NCBI GenBank assembly: GCA_018262795.1
Contig: JADFDM010000002.1
Span: forward strand, 62,001-126,000
Direction of reading: 5' to 3'
DNA length: 64,000 nucleotides
Source: Sphingobacteriales bacterium
GTDB taxonomy: Bacteria > Bacteroidota > Bacteroidia > Chitinophagales > LD1
In this document: piece after piece, positions 33,648 through 44,559 of the stretch
Layout of the letters: each line of letters begins with the position of its first letter
How positions within the stretch are numbered: position 1 is the stretch's first letter
Position numbers and translations under genes: made by a program
Notes under the pieces: model-generated
What the model was told of the DNA's origin: nothing
The model's database searches: none
What the model saw: the letters and a program-made list of their open reading frames with translations, nothing else

Positions 33648-35834
33648 ATGCGAAAGTTAAGCCTGTTCTGTTTCATTCTTCTGCAACTGTGCAGTGCAAT
33701 AGCGCAGAACTGGACTTGGGCAGAAACTGCCGGAGGGATTTTGCCCGATGAAGCAAATGGTTGTGCTATTGACCGAAACGGCAATAGGTATATGAGCGGT
33801 TTTTTCTTCAGTAGTTCTATTGATTTCGGACATGGCAACTCTATTAGCAATGGAGGTATTTGCGATGGCTTTATTGTAAAATACGATGCTGGGGGAAACG
33901 CGGTATGGGCATCGAAAGTAAAAGGCACCGGTGAAGATAAAGCCACTAAATGTGCAGTGGATGATTCCGGTAATGTAATCATCACCGGCTACTTCGACAG
34001 CCCTTCTATTCAATTTGGCGGAAACAATGCCAACAAGGTTTCCAATTATGACGGCAGTGGCAATACTTTCGACTGCTTCATTGCAAAATATAGCGCTGTG
34101 GGAACTCCTCTTTGGTTTCATGCTATTGGCGAAACCGATGATGATGGCGGGAGCGGTGTAGCTACAGATAGCAGCGGGAATATTTTTCTCACTGGATGGT
34201 TCAGAGCAACCTCCATCACTTTGGGCAGTTTTACTTTGTATAACCGAGGTACCGTTGGAACATCGGATATGTTTGTGGTGAAATATAATCCCAGCGGCCA
34301 AGTGTTATGGGCAAGAAATGCCGGCAGCACCGATGATGATAAAGGAAACGGATGCGCAGTGGATCGTTTCGGCAATGTGATAGTGACCGGCTATTCTAAA
34401 GGCGATTCCATTCACTTTGATTCCAATGCTTTTGCGAATCACGGTGGTAAAGATGCATTTGTGGCCAAGTATAATCCGAATGGTTTATTGTTGGAAGCCG
34501 CTTCCTTTGGTGGCGCATCGGGAGAGGAAGCCTTTGCTTGCTCTGCCGATGCCAACGGTAATATTTTTGTAGCGGGCAATTTTTCAGATGCTGCGTTTAT
34601 GTTTGACACAGTCGCCTTTACCAATACAGGAAGTAGCTCTGCTGCTTTTCTTGTTAAGCTCAATCCTTCGTTGGTTCCTCTTTGGGCAATATGCGCCAGT
34701 AGCAATGCAAACGATGAGGCCAGAGGATGCGCAACAGATAGTTATGGCAACACCGTGATTACCGGTGTATTTACCGGCTCTTCTATTTCTTTCGGAAACA
34801 CCGTGCTGAATAATAATGGTGGAGAAGAAATTTTTTTGGTAAAATACAATCCGCAAGGGCAACAGTTCTGGGCAAAGAAGGTGGGGAAAAGCAAAGATGA
34901 CGGATCGAATGATTGCGCGGTAGGTGTTAGTGGGCAAGTAGTGGTGGCCGGTTATTACAACAGTTCTACACTTACTTTCGGAAACATTGATCTCGATAAC
35001 TCTTATGTGGGAATTTCTACCTCCGATGTTTTTATAGCGAGCACCTGCCTCACAGAAAAAAGTAATGATACCCAAACAGCCTGCAATTCTTTTACTTGGA
35101 TAGATGGCCACACTTATACTTCCAATAATAACATGGCTACCTTCAGTCTCCCTGCCGGTGCAACAAATGGCTGTGATAGCGTAGTCACTCTCAATCTCAC
35201 TATTCTGAGTCCTGCTGTAGGTACTGACACGGTAACTGCTTGCGACTTCTACACATGGATAGATGGAATCACCTACGATTCCAACAATTATGCTGCTACT
35301 TATCATATAATTGGGGGGGCGGCTAACACTTGCGACTCCATAGTAACACTTCATCTAACTATTGATACTGTTGATAAGGGAGTTACGGTGGCGGGTCAAC
35401 TCCTTACCGCCCAAGCAGTAAATGTTGCTTACCGTTGGTTAGATTGTGATAATGGATTTGCTGCATTGCTCAGTGATACTTTGCAAACTTTTATTGCATC
35501 CGCTAATGGGCATTATGCGGTGGAAATAAGAAGAAATAACTGTATTGATACTTCTGCTTGTGTGACTGTTAACTCAGTGGGAATTGTTTCGCCCCGAGTA
35601 GTCGAAGGCATAAAGGTTTATCCCAACCCAAATAAAGGGATCGTGTATTTCAGCTTAGGTTCCTTGCAGAATGTATCTATCCGCGTAAGCAATGTAAATG
35701 GACAAGTAGTTTACCAAAAAGAAAATGTTCAGGCAGCAGAATTTGAGGTTCTATTAAAAGTAGCTTCGGGAATTTATTTTGCGGAAGTAAGGACCGAAGC
35801 CGGAGAGCAACGATTCAAATTAGTAGTGCAGTAA
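33648..35834 (+). CDS. T9SS cargo protein with SBBP beta-propeller repeats
   Basis: A 728-residue exported protein. The signal peptide is MRKLSLFCFILLQLCSAIAQ. About nine SBBP-type repeats (residues 25-470) each show a version of CAVDSSGNVIITGYF and DAFVAKYNPxGxxLWA, building one or more beta-propellers. Two copies of a Bacteroidota module (SFTWIDGxTYxSNN ... GCDSIVTLNLTI) follow at about 475-580. The last 75 residues are a T9SS type A sorting domain (IKVYPNPNKGIVYFS to ASGIYFAEV). The upstream in-frame start at 33510 overlaps the Cys-rich gene and would bury the signal peptide, so the ATG at 33648 is chosen. No enzymatic motif is seen. Confidence 0.85.
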   Translation: MRKLSLFCFILLQLCSAIAQNWTWAETAGGILPDEANGCAIDRNGNRYMSGFFFSSSIDFGHGNSISNGGICDGFIVKYDAGGNAVWASKVKGTGEDKATKCAVDDSGNVIITGYFDSPSIQFGGNNANKVSNYDGSGNTFDCFIAKYSAVGTPLWFHAIGETDDDGGSGVATDSSGNIFLTGWFRATSITLGSFTLYNRGTVGTSDMFVVKYNPSGQVLWARNAGSTDDDKGNGCAVDRFGNVIVTGYSKGDSIHFDSNAFANHGGKDAFVAKYNPNGLLLEAASFGGASGEEAFACSADANGNIFVAGNFSDAAFMFDTVAFTNTGSSSAAFLVKLNPSLVPLWAICASSNANDEARGCATDSYGNTVITGVFTGSSISFGNTVLNNNGGEEIFLVKYNPQGQQFWAKKVGKSKDDGSNDCAVGVSGQVVVAGYYNSSTLTFGNIDLDNSYVGISTSDVFIASTCLTEKSNDTQTACNSFTWIDGHTYTSNNNMATFSLPAGATNGCDSVVTLNLTILSPAVGTDTVTACDFYTWIDGITYDSNNYAATYHIIGGAANTCDSIVTLHLTIDTVDKGVTVAGQLLTAQAVNVAYRWLDCDNGFAALLSDTLQTFIASANGHYAVEIRRNNCIDTSACVTVNSVGIVSPRVVEGIKVYPNPNKGIVYFSLGSLQNVSIRVSNVNGQVVYQKENVQAAEFEVLLKVASGIYFAEVRTEAGEQRFKLVVQ

Positions 35835-35927
35835 TCTTTGCTTCAGAAAATTCAAAACAAACTTATTGGCGATGCTGATATTATCGGGTTATTCAAAGTA
35901 ATTTGAAGCAGGGGTGGTTGTAGAAGT

Positions 35928-36641
35928 TTAGGCAAAGTTGGTGGAAGAGCTTTCATTGCTTTCGGTGCGTAGCAATAAGGCCAACCTCACACTTACGGTG
36001 ACAATCCAAATACAAATAAACAGGCAATACGTCCATTCCATCACCGTCAGCGGCCATACCTGAGGGCGAACAAAATGCGAAGGATTATAGATGTATTCGG
36101 TATAAGTAGCCTTGGGCCAGAACAATACCATAAAATAAAGTACCGTCATGATTGCCGCTATCAAAGCCAAAAATGGATGGTACAAACGATTTTCACGATG
36201 CCGCCACATCTCGTAACTAAAAAGCACTATCGAAAGTAGCACCCCCGTAAAAAACACGATAGAAGTGAACTTGTGCAAAATCCATTTATCCGCAGTGAAA
36301 TACCCGACCGATGAAAAGCTGAGAGTGGCTACCATTCCTATATAAGTAGCATACTTTACTACCCGATTCTTTTTAAGAAAGATACCCAAGCCAAGTGTAA
36401 AAAACAGCAGCAGCAGCCCGGCCACCATCAAGCTATGATCAAACACATTAGCCAAACTGCTGGCATGGGCAAGCCCCAACTCTGATATAAAATGGTTTTT
36501 GGGAGAATAGCAACCGGTGCGTGTATAGTGAGAAGCCGATTCAAACAAACCAAACAACACCGTGAGGCAACCAACAACCCCCGCTACCGGGGTCAGGTAA
36601 GTCAAATACCAATCTGGTGTATGTTTGTTTACTGTTCTCAT
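35928..36641 (-). CDS. DUF998-like six-helix membrane protein
   Basis: A 237-residue integral membrane protein with six predicted helices. The loop after the first helix has YSPKNHFISELGLAHASSLANVFDHSLMVAG, which fits the DUF998 pattern (S-E-L-G followed by a second helix). Function of the family is unknown. The first ~15 residues are hydrophilic. It is convergent with the T9SS gene on its 3' side and divergent from the ABC-F gene, so it is probably monocistronic. The assignment rests on pattern only; a generic frpC-like or other six-helix family is the alternative. Confidence 0.7.
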   Translation of the reverse strand: MRTVNKHTPDWYLTYLTPVAGVVGCLTVLFGLFESASHYTRTGCYSPKNHFISELGLAHASSLANVFDHSLMVAGLLLLFFTLGLGIFLKKNRVVKYATYIGMVATLSFSSVGYFTADKWILHKFTSIVFFTGVLLSIVLFSYEMWRHRENRLYHPFLALIAAIMTVLYFMVLFWPKATYTEYIYNPSHFVRPQVWPLTVMEWTYCLFICIWIVTVSVRLALLLRTESNESSSTNFA

Positions 36642-38572
<1,931 letters not shown>

Positions 38573-38931
38573 CCCCCGCTCTTTCCACTCGTTTGAAGAA
38601 GCTTCTCCACTGGTCTATGTTTATAGCCTATACACTTCCGCAAGTGTCTGCTTGCACCAATTGCTAAACAAACTTCCTCCCTCTTGTAGGTTGCAGTAGG
38701 CACTGGGAATCGCTCGGCTCATTTAGGCAGATTACTGCTGACAGTTTGACCCCGCCCAAGTCATTCAGCAAATGATAATGAATCACTAAGAACACAAAGG
38801 ATTCACGGTGAACACAAGGGAAACCCATAGTGATCTTTGTGCTTTTATCTTTGTGGCCTTTGTGGTAAGATAGAGTCTTTACACAGAAGGGAAGTAAATG
38901 ATAGTTGAAAATTATGCGCGGTAGGTAATTC
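38573..38931. other. Gene-free interval with an intergenic repeat
   Basis: 359 bases between convergent genes. It contains the ACAAAG-rich repeat at 38784-38870. No clear terminator or ORF was found in the remainder. Confidence 0.5.
38784..38870. repeat. ACAAAG-rich imperfect inverted repeat
   Basis: The words ACACAAAGG and ACACAAGGG on one side and, on the opposite strand, CCACAAAGG, CCACAAAGA and GCACAAAGA on the other give five related words in 87 bases, arranged head-to-head. Repeats of this style are common between genes in Bacteroidota. Confidence 0.55.
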
Positions 38932-39981
38932 TTAATTGCCCCCCCCTCTTTCCAACAACATAAAGCTGTGTTGCTCTCCGTGATAGTTATTGTAAACCAA
39001 CACGCGATTCAGTCCGTTTCTATCTCCAATATACTTTACTGCATGTGCCGGAATGCTTTGAGTTTGCAAGAAGTGACAACCCAGCCAAAGAGCAAGAGCC
39101 GATGCGGTTTGAAACTCGCCCGTTAGATGTTTAAAGCGGGCAATGGTAGTATTGGGGCCAATTACCTTTTCGCAAGCAGCGTAGTATTTAAAGAATCGCT
39201 GATCGCCATTCTCGCCCGAGAGAAACAAGTCAATAGGTTCTGTATCGGAAAGGTGCTGTTGCATAAATTGAGACAGTTGTGCAGCTATCGCTTTCGGTTC
39301 CAGCACGTTCAGCAGTTGTATGGCTCGCAACTTGGCTATGGCTTCATCTTTTTTGTGGTTCACTATAAACATGGCAGCGCCTTCGCCCGGCAATGAACCG
39401 GGAGTTTCTGTTTGATATAAATCAAGATTAGACACCTCCTCCGTTTTATACCAACCTGCCATTGCCTCCATGCGGTAGTTGCGCACCGATATTTCATCTA
39501 CCCCGCCAATCAAATAAGAATGTTCGGGGTTTTCGTTGAGCCGCATGATAGCGTCTAACATCACATTCTCAAATGCCAACCCTCGGTGCACGTGAGTGGC
39601 GTTGTAGCCGGTGTTCTTCGTAATCATTCCCAGCAAACCGGCAATAGCGTTAAAGGTGCTCTGCACAAAATTGGTAGGTGTTAAGCGACCCTCTTGGTAG
39701 TCGAGAATCTGATTCAGGAAAGTAATGCTATCCTCAATGCCGCTGTTAGCAGTGCCGATGATGATGCCGTCTGTCTGGTTATGCTCCAACAACTGCATAC
39801 CTGTGCCCACGCCCATGCGCAAGGCGCGCCCCATTCTGCGCAACTGCCCGATGGGGATGTTGCTGTACTTCGGTTCAACGGCTAATAGCTGATTATTGTC
39901 GGAGCGATTCAAATTTTCCAAGTCCACCTCGTGAAAGGTGGGTTGATGTGATATGCAGGAAGTTTGATGAATGTAGAACAT
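38932..39981 (-). CDS. Chain-length-factor-like ketosynthase (inactive partner)
   Basis: A 349-residue thiolase-fold protein related to beta-ketoacyl-ACP synthases. At the active-site nucleophile the sequence reads FVQSTFNAIAG, where the partner KAS has TACSSSANAL; the Cys is replaced by Gln, the hallmark of chain-length factors. The two catalytic His segments of KAS (THGTGT and KSNIGH) are also lost. It is likely to form a heterodimer with the upstream KAS, six bases away, and set product length. It is the last gene of the eight-gene cluster. It is shorter than full-length KAS by about 45 residues, mostly in the N-terminal half. Confidence 0.82.
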   Translation of the reverse strand: MFYIHQTSCISHQPTFHEVDLENLNRSDNNQLLAVEPKYSNIPIGQLRRMGRALRMGVGTGMQLLEHNQTDGIIIGTANSGIEDSITFLNQILDYQEGRLTPTNFVQSTFNAIAGLLGMITKNTGYNATHVHRGLAFENVMLDAIMRLNENPEHSYLIGGVDEISVRNYRMEAMAGWYKTEEVSNLDLYQTETPGSLPGEGAAMFIVNHKKDEAIAKLRAIQLLNVLEPKAIAAQLSQFMQQHLSDTEPIDLFLSGENGDQRFFKYYAACEKVIGPNTTIARFKHLTGEFQTASALALWLGCHFLQTQSIPAHAVKYIGDRNGLNRVLVYNNYHGEQHSFMLLERGGGN

Positions 39982-39987
39982 ATTCTT

Positions 39988-41175
39988 TTACACTTTAGAA
40001 AACACCAGCGAACTGCAATTGCCTCCAAATCCGAAAGAGTTGCTCATCACATGATGGATGGTTTTCTTCTCGTATTGAGGAACGGGATACAAGCCGGTGG
40101 TTTCAATAGGGTGGGAGAAATGAAGGCTTGGATACACCTCCTGATGAATCAGATTTAAAAGGCAGAAAGCTGCTTCAATTCCGCCTGCTGCCCCGAGGGT
40201 GTGACCAATGTTGGATTTAGTAGAAGCAAAAGCCGGTGGTGTTTGAAATAAACGCTGCATGGCTATGCTTTCCTTTTCGTCATTGTTCTCAGTGCCCGTT
40301 CCGTGAGTGTTGATGAAGTCAATTTGATTTGGTTGAAGGCCGGCTACTTCTAAAGCCTTCTTCATAGCGAGATAAGGACCTTCTCCATTATCTGAAATCG
40401 AAGAAGGATGGAAGGCATCGTTGGTGTTGGCCCATCCGCTCAGTTCGGCATATATCTTTTTACCCTTAACCTCTTCTTCTTTTTCTAACACCAGAAAAGC
40501 GGATCCTTCTCCGAGATTCAATCCGGAACGTTCGGCATCAAAAGGGCGGCAAGGAGCGGAGGACAGAATATTCAGTGAGTTAAATCCATTGATAGTAAAC
40601 TTAGCGAGGCTATCTACCCCACCGGCAATCACTCTTTTGGCAAAACCGTTTTGAATTAAACGGGCTCCGTACATCAACGCATTTGCGGAAGAAGAGCAAG
40701 CGGTGTTGAAGGTGTCGGTAATTCCTTGTATGCCGTATCGTTTTTGAATGTAAATACTAACCGAGCCAAGATCGTAAGAGTTCAGATAAGCTGAACCCAC
40801 CTTGTTGTGATTGGCATCGTGGTAAAGTTCATCAGAAATACACATGCCGCCCACAGTTGTGCCGCTGATAAAGCCAGTGTCGAAGGATTGAATTTCTTCG
40901 GCTGATAAACCGCTATCAGTGATGGCTTGCTCGAAAGCATGTAGCGCCAACAGTGTAGTTCGGGTCACCCCCGGCTCGCTTACGTTGAGTTGATCTTTGA
41001 AATTCTGATTGGTTGTTTTTATTTCTCCAAAGGGGAGTAAAGTGGCGTAGCGGGAATCAAATATTTCAATAGAAGAGAGTGCACACAAACCATCTTTCAA
41101 TGCTTCGCGGTTTTGGCGAAGAGTGTTTCCCAGCGGAGTAATAATGCCGACACCCGTCACTACAATTTTGCTCAT
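39988..41175 (-). CDS. Beta-ketoacyl-ACP synthase, KAS II/FabF type
   Basis: A 395-residue condensing enzyme that extends an acyl chain on ACP by decarboxylative Claisen condensation. The nucleophile is C160 in NTACSSSANAL. The catalytic His residues are in NTHGTGTENND and in KSNIGHTLGAAGG, so all three active residues are present. Its start overlaps the ACP stop by four bases (ATGA) and the inactive partner gene follows six bases after its stop, the classical KAS-CLF arrangement of type II polyketide and aryl-polyene systems. The primary FabF of fatty acid synthesis would be expected beside fabD/fabG/acpP, which are absent, so a specialised role is favoured. Confidence 0.92.
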   Translation of the reverse strand: MSKIVVTGVGIITPLGNTLRQNREALKDGLCALSSIEIFDSRYATLLPFGEIKTTNQNFKDQLNVSEPGVTRTTLLALHAFEQAITDSGLSAEEIQSFDTGFISGTTVGGMCISDELYHDANHNKVGSAYLNSYDLGSVSIYIQKRYGIQGITDTFNTACSSSANALMYGARLIQNGFAKRVIAGGVDSLAKFTINGFNSLNILSSAPCRPFDAERSGLNLGEGSAFLVLEKEEEVKGKKIYAELSGWANTNDAFHPSSISDNGEGPYLAMKKALEVAGLQPNQIDFINTHGTGTENNDEKESIAMQRLFQTPPAFASTKSNIGHTLGAAGGIEAAFCLLNLIHQEVYPSLHFSHPIETTGLYPVPQYEKKTIHHVMSNSFGFGGNCSSLVFSKV

Positions 41176-41447
41176 GCCTCGTTCTGCTTCGCTCGTCCTT
41201 GTTCAATAAACTCCATCATGCTGTTCACGTCTGTTAGTATTCTTCTTCCCTCTTTTGGGTTTTCAATTTTTAGGCCGTACTCTCTTTCGAGCATTACTAC
41301 CAGTTCAATAGAGTCAATAGAATCGAGCCCAAGTCCTTCGCGAAACATGGGCATATCATCTTTAATATCATCGGGAGTTACCTGTAGTAAATTCAAGTAC
41401 CGGATGATGTGTTCTTTCAGTTTGAGTTTTTCTGCCTCTTTATCCAT
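41172..41447 (-). CDS. Acyl carrier protein of the cluster
   Basis: A 91-residue ACP. The phosphopantetheine attachment Ser is S43 in GLDSIDSIEL, followed by the usual helix III and an acidic surface. It carries the growing acyl chain between the ketosynthases and the BtrH-like transferase. An in-frame upstream ATG would extend it by 52 residues into the permease gene with unlikely composition; the ATG at 41447 gives MDKEAEKLKLKEHIIRYL, a normal ACP helix I. It lies 11 bases after the permease stop and overlaps the KAS start. It is divergent enough from housekeeping AcpP to suggest specialisation. Confidence 0.93.
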   Translation of the reverse strand: MDKEAEKLKLKEHIIRYLNLLQVTPDDIKDDMPMFREGLGLDSIDSIELVVMLEREYGLKIENPKEGRRILTDVNSMMEFIEQGRAKQNEA

Positions 41448-41458
41448 TTCCAATAGTA

Positions 41459-42745
41459 TTAAATTAAGTGTTGTCTTTTCAATCTTATGAGCGAAATTAT
41501 TTGGAGGGCTAAAATAATTATTACAAGTGGCAGCAAACTGTAGAGAACATCTTTTAGGTGCCCTCCTTCCAGAAATAGGGTGTAGTAGGCTTCGAGGCAC
41601 CAATGCAGTGGGGATATTTTCATCAACAACCGAAGTGATTCAGGCATGGCAAAGGCCGGAACAATGATTCCTCCAATAGCGGCTAAAATAACTACCGACA
41701 CGGCTCCAAAGCCGATGGCTTGCTCCATAGTTTTTGCAAATACTCCCACAATGATTCCGTAACTCACCGCACACCATCCGCACACTAACGATACCACTAT
41801 TAAGCCTATCCAATCGGAGGGCAAGTTTAATCGGGGCAGACCTATTAACGGGAATAAAAAGATACCCAGCGAGAATATAACTACGACTTGCGCAAGAGTC
41901 ACTCCGATGTATGTGATTTGCTTTGCCAGCAGCACTAAGGTGTAATTAGTCGGTAAGGTTTTAAGGCGCACAAAGCTGCCGCTCAGTTTTTCCTTCACCA
42001 CATTTGTACTCAGCGAAACCACAATGAAGAACATGGCGAAGATGGTCCATGCCGGTACGTTGTGTTGCGTGGTATTGGGAATCACGATGCTGCCGTTGCG
42101 GGCAACGGGTATTTGGCGAATAGCCGAGCGATTATTTAGGATAGATTGCTCTAAGGAGTCAGAAAGTTTTGCATTGTTCAGCGCTTGATATAAGGCTTGC
42201 AATACCTCGCGGTTTTCAGTGAACTGCTGCGCGCTTTGCAAGGCTCCTTGCACGGAATAGCGAAAGGACTCTTGTAATACAGGATTGTAAAACATAGTGA
42301 CCGGAGGCACCTCACCGGTGGCCTTGCTGCTATCACTTTTAGCCGCCTCTATCCCCAACTCATCCAATGCTTTGCCTGCCACCGATTGCGCTTTGTGTTG
42401 CACGGCCTGTGAAAAACCATTGGGAATCACCACGGCTACCATGACATCTTTCTTTTGCATGGCAGCGCCCAACTGCTTATCGTTGAGTGTTGAATCTTCG
42501 GGGAGTACATCGAACATGCCGATTTTGCGCAAGGCGACTACTAATTGTTGGCTGCCTTCGCCTCCATCGCGGTTGCATATCAGCAGTGGTATTTTGTTAT
42601 CGTTCACCAACTGAAAGGTGCTGTTTTGAATGCTTGCAATCACCACTACTAACAATACCGGCATGGCAAACATCACCGCCAATCCGGCTTTGTCGCGGAT
42701 AAGAATGCGCGCATCTTTCAATATGGCTGTCCAGAGTTTAAACAT
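41459..42745 (-). CDS. ABC-2 type transporter permease
   Basis: A 428-residue permease with the layout of the ABC-2 family: one N-terminal helix (about 22-38, AGLAVMFAMPVLLVVVIA), a large extracytoplasmic region (about 45-225), then five helices near the C-terminus (about 230-425). Members export lipids, polyketides or drugs. It pairs with the ATPase encoded just upstream (stop and start overlap as TAATG) and sits between the BtrH-like transferase and the ACP, so export of the cluster product is the natural reading. The substrate is inferred from context only. Confidence 0.9.
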   Translation of the reverse strand: MFKLWTAILKDARILIRDKAGLAVMFAMPVLLVVVIASIQNSTFQLVNDNKIPLLICNRDGGEGSQQLVVALRKIGMFDVLPEDSTLNDKQLGAAMQKKDVMVAVVIPNGFSQAVQHKAQSVAGKALDELGIEAAKSDSSKATGEVPPVTMFYNPVLQESFRYSVQGALQSAQQFTENREVLQALYQALNNAKLSDSLEQSILNNRSAIRQIPVARNGSIVIPNTTQHNVPAWTIFAMFFIVVSLSTNVVKEKLSGSFVRLKTLPTNYTLVLLAKQITYIGVTLAQVVVIFSLGIFLFPLIGLPRLNLPSDWIGLIVVSLVCGWCAVSYGIIVGVFAKTMEQAIGFGAVSVVILAAIGGIIVPAFAMPESLRLLMKISPLHWCLEAYYTLFLEGGHLKDVLYSLLPLVIIILALQIISLIRLKRQHLI

Positions 42746-43491
42746 TAGGAGTCGCGATACGATTTGCCGGTCAGTTTTAAAAATAATCCTTCCAGCCCGC
42801 CCTGTGGATGAGAGGTGAGCAGCGCATTCAAATCATTGTGTACAATTAATTTTCCGGCATCCATCAGTGCTACCTTCGTGCAAAGGTTCTCGGCTTCACT
42901 CATCAGGTGCGAAGTGTAAACCAAAGTAGTGCCGGTTTTATTTAATTCTTTCAAATATTCTACAATGGCATGGCGGGTTTGCACATCCACCCCGGTGGTG
43001 GGTTCATCTAAGAAAAGCAGCGATGGTTTATGAATCACTCCGATAGCTAAGTTTACTCTTCCTTTCATTCCACCCGAAAATTTTGACACTGCTTTATCGC
43101 GAACGGAAGTCAAGCCCAACACTTCGAGTAACTCATCCGTGCGTTGCTTTATTTCCTGCTTGTTTAACCCGGCCCAGGCTCCGAAAAACTCCAAATTCTC
43201 CACCGGGCTTAACTCTTGATAGAAAGAATAGAACTGAGGCACGAAACCAAACATTCGCTTGACTTCCTTCTCGTCTGTGCGAATGTCTTTGCCCATCAAA
43301 TCTATTTTTCCTTTATCGGCTTTCAACACACCGGTCATTAAGTTGATGAGTGTGGTTTTACCCGCACCATTTGGACCTAATAATCCAAAGCGCTCTCCTT
43401 TAGCAATCTCCAGATTAAAATCATCGAAGATTACTCCCGTGTTTTCGGCATATCGAAAGTGAAGATGTTGTATGTGAAGTGCCAGTGACAT
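42745..43491 (-). CDS. ABC transporter ATP-binding protein
   Basis: A 248-residue nucleotide-binding protein that powers the ABC-2 permease. All motifs are intact: Walker A GPNGAGKTT, Q-loop in FVPQFYSFY, signature SGGMKGRVN, Walker B LLFLDEPTTGVD and switch His in YTSHLMSEAE. It belongs to the DrrA/NodI-like group linked with export of lipids and polyketides. Its stop overlaps the permease ATG by one base (TAATG). It follows the BtrH-like gene by 37 bases. Confidence 0.94.
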   Translation of the reverse strand: MSLALHIQHLHFRYAENTGVIFDDFNLEIAKGERFGLLGPNGAGKTTLINLMTGVLKADKGKIDLMGKDIRTDEKEVKRMFGFVPQFYSFYQELSPVENLEFFGAWAGLNKQEIKQRTDELLEVLGLTSVRDKAVSKFSGGMKGRVNLAIGVIHKPSLLFLDEPTTGVDVQTRHAIVEYLKELNKTGTTLVYTSHLMSEAENLCTKVALMDAGKLIVHNDLNALLTSHPQGGLEGLFLKLTGKSYRDS

Positions 43492-43528
43492 GGTGTAACT
43501 AAAAATTTATAGAAGGAAGTTGAAGTGC

Positions 43529-44539
43529 TTACCACTTAATTTTTAAAAGTTCTCTGAATGCAATCTGCTCCTTCTCGGCAATTTCCAAAAGATAGTTTCC
43601 CATGGTATCAAATTCTTTTTGTCCGCTCAGTCGTCCTTTATAAATGCCTGCGGCCTGCACAGCCGAGTTTCTCCACATGTCGCCAATAGCGGTAAACTCT
43701 TTTGAAACTTCTAATAAGGTTTCATTCGGAAGATAGCGATAGGCCTGTTGTAAAAATGCAGCATATACGAAACGAAATCCGGCACCACCGGTACCTATTT
43801 CTTCCTGCATACGAACCAATTGAGCCAAATTGGTGCGCGCTCTGCGCTCGCCAACTTCGCCCGGCCATTGTTTTATTTTTTTTGCCACATACTTAATCCC
43901 GTTTGTGCCAATGATAGGCACCGGAGTTTCGGCCATAAACCACGCGGCATGTTTTATTCCCTTTTTAATCGCTTTCTTTAGCTGTTCATCACTAACTTGC
44001 TTGTGTTCTTTTGGGAAATAAATTTGTCCGTTAGGAGCTAATGCTCCTTTGGTAAAACGGGCTTTCTCTAAGTCGGCAGCACTGATGGTGGTGGCCGTTT
44101 CCATGATGGGGTCGCTGACCAAGTAGGTGTCGTTTTCTTTGCCATACACCACCAGATTATGCGCATTAAAATGAAAGCGATATTCCACCGGAAAGTAAGG
44201 AAGATAGTACACGCCAACCTGACAACCGGCAGGCTGCCCGTTCTGTAAACATTCATCTAAAAATTGTTGTGCTTTTTCTTTTGAGCGAAAGGTCTTCCGC
44301 TCTACCGAAATATCTAAAGCCTTACAAGTTCGCTTAAAAATGGTGCCCGGCATGGAGCGAAAAGAAATAGCCGGGCCATTGCTTATTTTAAGATAAGGGA
44401 TGTGTATGAAAAAGATACCGGCACCAATACCGAAAGCCAACGGCTCTGTCATTTGATGAACGCCTGCATGTTGCAGTAAATTGGTGGCTACTCCGTTTTC
44501 GCAATGCGCTGCCTGAATATGTTTGAATTCAACTTTCAT
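43529..44539 (-). CDS. BtrH-like acyltransferase (BtrH N-terminal + DUF4872)
   Basis: A 336-residue protein. The N-terminal part begins KVEFKHIQAAHCENGVATNLL and contains EPLAFGIGAGIFF and CQVGVYYLPYFPVEYRFHFNAHNLVVYG, the pattern of the BtrH N-terminal domain. The C-terminal half (about 165-336) fits DUF4872. BtrH in butirosin biosynthesis transfers an acyl group from an ACP to an amino sugar, and the fold recalls papain-like cysteine enzymes: Cys (AAHCENG) and His (FNAHN) are both present. Placed with an ACP and ketosynthases, it likely transfers the ACP-bound chain to an unknown acceptor. The start at 44539 is preferred over ATGs 24 bases upstream. Confidence 0.8.
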   Translation of the reverse strand: MKVEFKHIQAAHCENGVATNLLQHAGVHQMTEPLAFGIGAGIFFIHIPYLKISNGPAISFRSMPGTIFKRTCKALDISVERKTFRSKEKAQQFLDECLQNGQPAGCQVGVYYLPYFPVEYRFHFNAHNLVVYGKENDTYLVSDPIMETATTISAADLEKARFTKGALAPNGQIYFPKEHKQVSDEQLKKAIKKGIKHAAWFMAETPVPIIGTNGIKYVAKKIKQWPGEVGERRARTNLAQLVRMQEEIGTGGAGFRFVYAAFLQQAYRYLPNETLLEVSKEFTAIGDMWRNSAVQAAGIYKGRLSGQKEFDTMGNYLLEIAEKEQIAFRELLKIKW

Positions 44540-44559
44540 GGGTCTTCTGCACCTGCTCA

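Noticed and set aside
34584-35354. 256-codon minus-strand frame antisense to the SBBP protein gene
   Set aside because: It lies wholly inside a well-supported gene with signal peptide and T9SS domain, and its translation has no recognisable domain; repeats on the coding strand keep the opposite frame open.
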